Below the pieces are notes generated by a model. The model searched no databases. It saw only the letters and a list, made by a program, of their open reading frames with translations, and was not told the DNA's origin. Below, one piece after another: positions 61,926 through 64,000 of a stretch of 64,000 bases of DNA (its first letter is position 1; the number at the start of each line of letters is the position of its first letter). The translations under genes were made by a program, and so were the position numbers. This stretch comes from Deinococcus marmoris DSM 12784 (lineage in GTDB: Bacteria > Deinococcota > Deinococci > Deinococcales > Deinococcaceae): contig NZ_JNIV01000009.1 in NCBI RefSeq assembly GCF_000701405.1, forward strand, positions 1-64,000, read 5' to 3'.

Positions 61926-62443
61926 AGTGGTTCCTTGGGAAGAGGGGAAGGTGGGACGGGGGGGCGAATCTCGTGGAGCAGGGCGTTGATGGCGGCCTCG
62001 GCGCGCCCCAGCGTTTCAGGCTGCGCGCGCTGGAACAGTTCGCTGTACGCGCCGATCATGGTCTTTTCCTTGACGCTCAGAAATTGCTGGCCCTTCTCGC
62101 TCAGGGCCAGCAGCTTCTCGCGGCGGTCCTGTGGGTTCTCGCGCCGTTCCATCAGGTTGCGGCGCACCAGTTCCTGAATCAGTTGGCTGGTGGCGGGCAG
62201 GCTGACCCCCAGGTGTTCGGCCAGCGCCGTCACGCTGATCGGGGCGAAGGCGCGGACTTTATACAGCGCCGTCATCTGCGTGAAGCTCACGTCCTCGCCC
62301 TGCAAGTCGCTTTGCAGACTGCCCATCATGCGGTCCGAAACCAGCCGGTGAAGCTGGCGCATACAGGCGGTCAGGCGCTCGGCAGGACCGGAGATATCGT
62401 CTGGGGAGGCGTTGGGGGGCTGGGGAGGGTCGAGGCAGCTCAA
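61922..62443 (-). CDS. MarR-family transcriptional regulator
   Basis: A winged-helix repressor (173 residues from TTG 62443). The DNA-binding part is [20 protein letters not shown] with [20 protein letters not shown] and the wing [17 protein letters not shown]. Cys27 ([12 protein letters not shown]) and Cys3 could be redox or quinone sensors as in OhrR/QsrR-type proteins; this is inference. GTG 62506 is an alternative start, but then the operator (62475-62487) would lie inside the coding region. It forms an operon with the MFS pump. Confidence 0.88.
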   Translation of the reverse strand: MSCLDPPQPPNASPDDISGPAERLTACMRQLHRLVSDRMMGSLQSDLQGEDVSFTQMTALYKVRAFAPISVTALAEHLGVSLPATSQLIQELVRRNLMERRENPQDRREKLLALSEKGQQFLSVKEKTMIGAYSELFQRAQPETLGRAEAAINALLHEIRPPVPPSPLPKEPL

Positions 62444-62473
62444 GGATTCACCATCATGCTTAAGAGGATGAAA

Positions 62474-62490
62474 CCATTTTGAAAATGCAA
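62474..62490 (-). promoter_or_regulatory. MarR-type operator at marR
   Basis: Perfect palindrome CATTTT-G-AAAATG (62475-62487) followed by CAA; on the minus strand TTGCAT (62490-62485) may be the -35. The same pattern occurs at wrbA. Confidence 0.6.
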
Positions 62491-62735
62491 TTGTTGCTTC
62501 GCCCACATGATGAACGGGGGTGAGCTAAGCAGTCTGGCTTAGCTGGTGGAAACATCCCTACGAGGTCTGCGCCACCCTCCTCCCGATCAGTGCGCGAGAA
62601 AGTGACCAACCCCGCTCCTGCTGGCGCGTCTGCCGAGGCCAAAGCTGACACCGGCGTAGCAGGGACGCTCAAAGGCACACGGGAGGGAACGATGAACACT
62701 GTCTGAACAGGCGCATCTGCTCAATCGACTTAATG

Positions 62736-62764
62736 TTGAACTATTTTGGAAATTGCAGTAAGCT
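62736..62764 (+). promoter_or_regulatory. wrbA promoter with MarR-type operator
   Basis: TTGAAC (62736-62741), 17-base spacer, TAAGCT (62759-62764), six bases, ATG 62771: a leaderless promoter. The spacer (62741-62758) reads CTATTTTGGAAATTGCAG, close to CCATTTTGAAAATGCAA at marR, so a bound repressor would block it. Confidence 0.7.
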
Positions 62765-62770
62765 CACAGC

Positions 62771-63391
62771 ATGACTACCCCAGGCGGAACAGAATCCAAA
62801 GCGGTCAAGCTGGCCATCATCTATTACTCCACCTACGGCACCAACCATGCAATGGCGAACGAGGCCGCCGGGGCTGCCCGCGCCGCCGGAGCCGAGGTCC
62901 GCGTGCTGAAGGTTCAGGAAACCGCCCCGCAATCGGTCATCGACACCCAGGACGCCTGGAAGGCCCAGCAGGAGCGCAGCGCCGACGTGGCAGTCGCCTC
63001 CCCCGACGATCTGGAGTGGGCCAACGCCATCCTGATCAGCTCGCCCACCCGCTTCGGCGGGGCGGCCAGCCAGATCCGCGCCTTTATCGACACGCTGGGC
63101 GGGTTGTGGGGAACGGGCAAGCTGGCCGACAAGACCTTCAGCGCCATGACCAGCGCCCAGAACCCCAACGGCGGCCAGGAAACCACTTTGCAGACGCTGT
63201 ACATCACGGCCATGCACTGGGGCGCGATTCTGGTGCCGCCCGGCTACACCGATCCGGTGATCTTCGCCTCCGGCGGCAACCCCTACGGCGCAAGTGTATC
63301 GGCCACAGGCGAGGGCCTGAACAACGCCGACAAGGCCAGCATCCGCCATCAGGCGCGGCGGCAGGTAGAGGTCACGGCGAAGCTGCAATAG
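62771..63391 (+). CDS. wrbA: NAD(P)H:quinone oxidoreductase, WrbA type
   Basis: A flavodoxin-fold FMN enzyme (206 residues) that reduces quinones by two electrons, avoiding semiquinones. The FMN-phosphate loop is [15 protein letters not shown] (about residues 19-33), then [20 protein letters not shown] (FMN ring region) and [19 protein letters not shown], with [16 protein letters not shown], all typical of WrbA. The start is leaderless. The MarR-type operator in the promoter ties it to the nearby marR-MFS operon: quinone detoxification by reduction plus efflux is a sensible pair. Confidence 0.94.
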   Translation: MTTPGGTESKAVKLAIIYYSTYGTNHAMANEAAGAARAAGAEVRVLKVQETAPQSVIDTQDAWKAQQERSADVAVASPDDLEWANAILISSPTRFGGAASQIRAFIDTLGGLWGTGKLADKTFSAMTSAQNPNGGQETTLQTLYITAMHWGAILVPPGYTDPVIFASGGNPYGASVSATGEGLNNADKASIRHQARRQVEVTAKLQ

Positions 63392-63426
63392 CGCCAGACC
63401 ACAGGCAAATTACGGTTTGCGGAGAC

Positions 63427-63474
63427 TTGAACTCCTGCCAGCGCGGTTTAGACCCGAAGCTGGCAGGAGTTCAA
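63427..63474. repeat. Perfect 16-bp inverted repeat
   Basis: TTGAACTCCTGCCAGC (63427-63442) and GCTGGCAGGAGTTCAA (63459-63474) around 16 bases. No T-run follows in either direction within a few bases. It could be a strong terminator-like structure, an operator pair, or the ends of a small element. Confidence 0.75.
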
Positions 63475-63504
63475 TGCTGCACCGATAACCACAGGCAGAA
63501 GCGC

Positions 63505-63510
63505 TAGCCT
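63505..63510 (+). promoter_or_regulatory. -10 of the cobS transcript
   Basis: TAGCCT ends seven bases before ATG 63518, suggesting transcription starts at that ATG. Confidence 0.5.
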
Positions 63511-63517
63511 GACCGCC

Positions 63518-63562
63518 ATGCAACCCGGTTTTCCACGCGGAATGGGGCGGTGGGCGGGGTGA
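63518..63562 (+). CDS. 14-residue leaderless upstream frame of cobS
   Basis: ATG 63518 opens a frame reading [14 protein letters not shown] and TGA. The stop overlaps the cobS start by four bases (GTGA, 63559-63562). It lies seven bases after a TAGCCT -10. This may be a short upstream cistron that delivers ribosomes to cobS by coupling. It has no run of a single amino acid, so attenuation is not suggested. Confidence 0.4.
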   Translation: MQPGFPRGMGRWAG

Positions 63563-64000
63563 GAAAGCGGGGTTTCTCGTCCCAGTTGCAAGCCGCCCAT
63601 CTGGCCCTGACATTTCTGACCACCCTGCCGCTGCCGCACATCAAAGAAGTGCGGGACGGCGACTTTGCGCGGGCCAGCGCGTATTACCCGCTGGCGGGCT
63701 ACGCGGTGGGCGGGCTGGTCTCGCTGCTGCTGTGGCTGGGGCAGCCCCTGCCCGGCGGCGTGGTGGCCGCGCTGGCGGTGGGCGCGTGGCTGGCGATCAC
63801 CGGGATGCTGCACTTCGACGGTCTGGTGGACAGCGCTGACGCCCTGTTCGCAGTCAAAACTCCGGCCCAGCGCCTGGAAATTCTGCGTGACCTGCATGTG
63901 GGGGCCTTCGGGCTGGCGACTGGCGTGCTGGCCCTGCTGACGCTGTGGAGCCTGCTGGCTGCGCCAATTCCGTGGTACGCGCCATTGGTTGCCGCCGTCT
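63559..64000 (+). CDS. cobS: Adenosylcobinamide-GDP ribazoletransferase, 5' part
   Basis: A membrane enzyme that joins adenosylcobinamide-GDP and alpha-ribazole in the last steps of vitamin B12 synthesis. The first about 147 residues are in the window; the rest runs off its end. The family signature is [16 protein letters not shown], after the usual [13 protein letters not shown] start and [16 protein letters not shown] 63559 is chosen because it overlaps the short upstream frame; GTG 63550 and others are open. No cobalamin riboswitch precedes it, which fits a leaderless mRNA. Confidence 0.88.
   Translation, partial: MRKRGFSSQLQAAHLALTFLTTLPLPHIKEVRDGDFARASAYYPLAGYAVGGLVSLLLWLGQPLPGGVVAALAVGAWLAITGMLHFDGLVDSADALFAVKTPAQRLEILRDLHVGAFGLATGVLALLTLWSLLAAPIPWYAPLVAAV

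Overview
The window looks like chromosomal DNA of a Deinococcus species. It is GC-rich and densely coded. Many genes have a TANNNT -10 hexamer ending about 6-7 nt before the start codon and no Shine-Dalgarno, the leaderless-mRNA pattern known from Deinococcus. The gene content fits too: an LEA-like protein of the desiccation-related type, recF and recN, a TopA with a Lys/Ala-rich tail, and a TrmB with an extra C-terminal domain. This is inferred from gene content; no rRNA, tRNA or CRISPR array was seen.

Left part (1-13 kb): the right end of an IS5-type element that has cut the 5' end off a small gene. Then a CobW-type GTPase, a DUF2231 membrane protein, a thioesterase, glutamate dehydrogenase, and leuA behind a leaderless leader peptide and attenuator. 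After these come an ABM monooxygenase, a DUF4388 protein, an ADP-ribosylglycohydrolase with a nucleotidyltransferase-like gene, a beta-helix lipoprotein, ychF and a GGDEF protein. At 13.0-13.6 kb a short inverted-repeat element is interrupted by an IS630-type remnant; a second, uninterrupted copy lies at 22.1 kb.

Middle (13.5-45.6 kb): guaA; an overlapping GidA-like/TrmB pair; the topA-cupin-GNAT operon; ydcF; a 42-residue membrane peptide with a structured leader; murJ; pgm; two tandem lipoprotein paralogues; a HelD-type helicase; an ornithine racemase-like gene with a GNAT gene; truD; moaB; recF with a DciA-like gene; doxX; a PrcB-like lipoprotein; recN; an LEA-like protein; and pckA.

Right part (45.6-64 kb): the malEFG maltose uptake operon; an MFS pump; a 36-residue leaderless membrane peptide; class II fructose-1,6-bisphosphatase; an Rrf2 regulator divergent from an iron-uptake pair (imelysin-like protein and FTR1 permease); gnd; a marR-MFS operon; wrbA; and the start of cobS.

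Regulatory signals link several genes. A LacI-type palindrome (core GAAnCGnTTC) lies upstream of pckA, malE and fbp, which suggests joint control of gluconeogenesis and sugar uptake. A MarR-type palindrome lies upstream of both the marR-MFS operon and wrbA. A strong promoter with an iron-box-like palindrome points antisense through the Rrf2 gene toward the iron-uptake operon.
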